A DNA stretch of 15,632 nucleotides, from the NCBI GenBank assembly GCA_948496895.1, contig CAOOJO010000020.1:1-15632 (forward strand), given 5' to 3'. The position numbers and the translations under genes were made by a program. This DNA comes from an uncultured Acetatifactor sp. (GTDB taxonomy: Bacteria; Bacillota; Clostridia; Lachnospirales; Lachnospiraceae). The notes under the pieces were generated by a model. The model made no database searches, was not told the DNA's origin, and was given only the letters and a program-made list of their open reading frames with translations. This document shows positions 13,911-15,632 of the stretch, piece after piece. Each line of letters starts with the position of its first letter. Positions within the stretch are counted from its first letter, which is position 1.

Positions 13911-14853
13911 GGAGAAGTACAGGAAGTCCTTTTCCTACAGATTCAGGAGGTGGCTGGAGGGAACGGAGGATCCCTTCCTGGGCCGGGTGGAGATGCGCAG
14001 GCAGGAGGCCTTCGAGCAGGGCGCGGAGGAAAGGGAGCGCAGGGAGCGGGATCAGGAGAGCCTGAAGGCAAGGGTCTACGACCTGGAGCATAATTTCGAG
14101 ATGCGGATTTTCAACAGAATCTACAGAATATTCAGCATCCTGTTCTGCATCTTCCTGGTGGTCATGCTGCTGGCGGCGGTGTCAGACCTGCCGCCCTTCG
14201 GCCATAGGGAGAACCCGGCCAACAATGAGGTTGCGGAGCGCTATATCGAGAAGGGCTTAGAGGAGACCGGGGCCGTGAACATCGTCACGGGCATGATTCT
14301 GGACTACCGGGCCTTTGACACCCTGGGGGAGTCCCATGTGCTGTTCATCGCCACCTGTACGGTGTTGATCCTGCTGCGGCGGGACGGGAAGAAGGAGCAG
14401 GCTCAGGACGAGGACAACGACAGGCTCTATGAACCCAAGAACGATGTGATTCTACAGACTGTGGCCAGAGTCCTGGTGCCGCCCATCCTGCTCTTTGGCA
14501 TCTATATCATCCTGGCCGGGCACCTGGGGCCGGGAGGTGGGTTCTCCGGCGGCGCGGTGATCGGCGCGGGGCTGATTCTGTACCTGAACGCCTTCGGCTT
14601 CGCGAAGACGGAGAGGTTCTTTACAGCGAAGACCTACCGCAGGATGAGCTTCTGTGCCCTGGCCTGCTACAGCCTGGCGAAAAGCTACTCTTTCTACACC
14701 GGGGCCAACCATATCGAGAGCGTCATCCCCCTGGGGACGCCCGGCGCCATCCTGAGCAGCGGACTGATACTGGTCCTGAACATCTGCGTGGGCGTGGTGG
14801 TGGCAGGCACTATGTATACCTTTTATGTCATGTTCCGCAAGGGCGGCTATTGA
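13891..14853 (+). CDS. MbhE-MnhB fusion subunit of the antiporter
   Basis: A 320-residue protein joining two antiporter domains. Residues 1-72 form a highly charged cytoplasmic extension (many Arg and Glu, possibly helical or coiled-coil). Membrane helix 77-96 and the region VNIVTGMILDYRAFDTLGESHVLF (129-152) match MbhE, the last part of classical MrpA. A charged linker (164-185) leads to the MnhB/MrpB domain: DVILQTVARVLVPP, then LAGHLGPGGGFSGGAV (208-223) and further helices to the C-terminus. I chose ATG at 13891, with AGGAGGAG just upstream and within the 3' end of the preceding gene. The frame extends further upstream, but that part overlaps the MbhD coding region. The fusion fixes two neighbouring subunits together. 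Confidence 0.88.
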   Translation: MSRKVPEEKYRKSFSYRFRRWLEGTEDPFLGRVEMRRQEAFEQGAEERERRERDQESLKARVYDLEHNFEMRIFNRIYRIFSILFCIFLVVMLLAAVSDLPPFGHRENPANNEVAERYIEKGLEETGAVNIVTGMILDYRAFDTLGESHVLFIATCTVLILLRRDGKKEQAQDEDNDRLYEPKNDVILQTVARVLVPPILLFGIYIILAGHLGPGGGFSGGAVIGAGLILYLNAFGFAKTERFFTAKTYRRMSFCALACYSLAKSYSFYTGANHIESVIPLGTPGAILSSGLILVLNICVGVVVAGTMYTFYVMFRKGGY

Positions 14854-14867
14854 GGAGGCGTGAATCC

Positions 14868-15245
14868 ATGCACTGGGAATATCTACTGAACAATTATGAG
14901 GAGGCCGTGGCTATGATCCTATTCGGCATCGGCTTCTCCAATCTGCTCCTGCAGAAGAACCTGATCAAGAAGATCATCGGCCTGAACATCATGGACACGG
15001 CCACCTATCTGTTCCTGGCCCTGAAGGGCTATATCGCGGACCGGAAGGCGCCGGTGGTGGTGGACGGCGTCACAAGCCCGGAGGCCTATATCAATCCCAT
15101 CCCCAGCGGGCTGGTGCTGACGGGCATCGTGGTGTCCGTGTCCGTGACGGCGCTGATGCTGTCTTTGACCATCCGGCTCTACCGCAGGTACCATACCCTG
15201 GATCTGGATGAGATCACCACAAGGCTGAAGAAGGAGGGGAAATGA
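14868..15245 (+). CDS. mnhC: Na+/H+ antiporter subunit C (MnhC/MrpC, NuoK-like)
   Basis: A 125-residue NuoK-like membrane protein with three helices at about 12-29, 33-52 and 82-103. LLLQKNLIKKIIGLNIMDTA (26-45) and INPIPSGLVLTGIVVSVSVTA (75-95) match the MnhC family. I chose ATG at 14868, with AGGAGG at 14853-14858. A TTG start at 14850 would overlap the ribosome site. The gene starts 14 bases after the fusion subunit and ends at the start of the next gene. Confidence 0.92.
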   Translation: MHWEYLLNNYEEAVAMILFGIGFSNLLLQKNLIKKIIGLNIMDTATYLFLALKGYIADRKAPVVVDGVTSPEAYINPIPSGLVLTGIVVSVSVTALMLSLTIRLYRRYHTLDLDEITTRLKKEGK

Positions 15246-15632
15246 TGGCTTTCGTGCAGAATTTCCCTTTCATGTCCATCCTGTTGTCCCTGTTCTCCGG
15301 GCCCCTGTGCTCCATACTGGACGGGAAATGGGCCAGGCGGGTGAACATGGCCGTGATTTCGGTAATCGGAATCATGTCTGCGCTTGTATTGGAAAACGTC
15401 ATATCCGCCGGGCGGCCCTATGTGTACCTGATGGGCCATTTCCCCGCGCCCTGGGGCAATGAGATCCGGGTGGGCATCCTGGAGGCCTTTCTGGCCTGCT
15501 TCTTCTGCGCCATCATGCTGCTGTGCATGCTGGGGGGCATCAGGGAGCGGGAGGCGCAGATCGAGGAGGGAAAGCAGAACCTCTACTATGTGATGGTGAA
15601 TCTCCTGCTGTGCTCCCTGCTTGCCCTGATCT
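15245..15632 (+). CDS. Proton-conducting antiporter subunit, MnhD/NuoN type (cut by window edge)
   Basis: The frame is open to the last base, giving about 129 residues of a large hydrophobic subunit that would normally have around 500. PYVYLMGHFPAPWGNEIRVG, followed by LEAFLACFFCAIMLLCMLGG, matches the N-terminal part of MnhD/NuoN/MbhH-type ion channel subunits. Two adjacent ATGs (15242 and 15245) are possible. The spacing from AAGGAGG suits 15245 slightly better. Both overlap the stop of subunit C. The helices carrying the conserved lysines and glutamates for proton transfer lie outside the window. Confidence 0.85.
   Translation, partial: MAFVQNFPFMSILLSLFSGPLCSILDGKWARRVNMAVISVIGIMSALVLENVISAGRPYVYLMGHFPAPWGNEIRVGILEAFLACFFCAIMLLCMLGGIREREAQIEEGKQNLYYVMVNLLLCSLLALI

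Noticed and set aside
1..15632. CRISPR arrays, tRNA or rRNA genes, insertion sequences or phage attachment sites
   Set aside because: No regularly spaced repeats, transposase or integrase motifs, cloverleaf sequences or rRNA-like stretches were seen on either strand.

Overview
The window looks like chromosome from a GC-rich, low-G+C-phylum anaerobe, most likely a gut Lachnospiraceae (Clostridia). The reasons are strong AGGAGG ribosome sites, a YesN-type regulator beside LplB/YtcP/LplA-type sugar transport genes, a Firmicutes-type two-domain GNAT-like acyltransferase, and several extended -10 promoters. The organism call is inference from gene families, because no marker gene is present. No tRNA, rRNA, CRISPR array or mobile element is visible.

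Region 1 (1-9066) is a carbohydrate locus. A two-component response regulator (minus strand, cut by the left edge) diverges from an operon on the plus strand. The operon encodes two ABC sugar permeases, a large lipoprotein solute-binding protein with its own promoter, a GNAT-like acyltransferase, a Gfo/Idh/MocA dehydrogenase, a TIM-barrel sugar isomerase/epimerase, a second Gfo/Idh/MocA protein with a cysteine cluster, and a 65-residue orphan protein. Several junctions are ATGA overlaps, so translation is probably coupled. The operon has no transporter ATPase, glycoside hydrolase or sugar kinase. The substrate therefore cannot be read from the sequence, and catabolism would run through oxidation and isomerisation of the imported sugar or glycoside.

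Region 2 (about 9067-12009) holds three single-gene units, each with its own TATAAT promoter with a TG at the extended -10 position. They are a membrane-anchored C39-like cysteine peptidase, a seven-bladed-propeller lactonase of the 6-phosphogluconolactonase type, and an unusually short cytidylate-kinase-like protein. The last is followed by a clear intrinsic terminator.

Region 3 (about 12040 to the right edge) is the start of a multisubunit Mrp-type Na+/H+ antiporter operon. Its order is E, F, G, free-standing MbhD domain, MbhE-MnhB fusion, C, and a D/A-type proton channel subunit cut by the window edge. This order follows the antiporter half of archaeal membrane-bound hydrogenase (MbhA-H), not the classical mrpABCDEFG order. 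The downstream sequence decides whether this is a stand-alone antiporter or part of a larger redox-driven complex.
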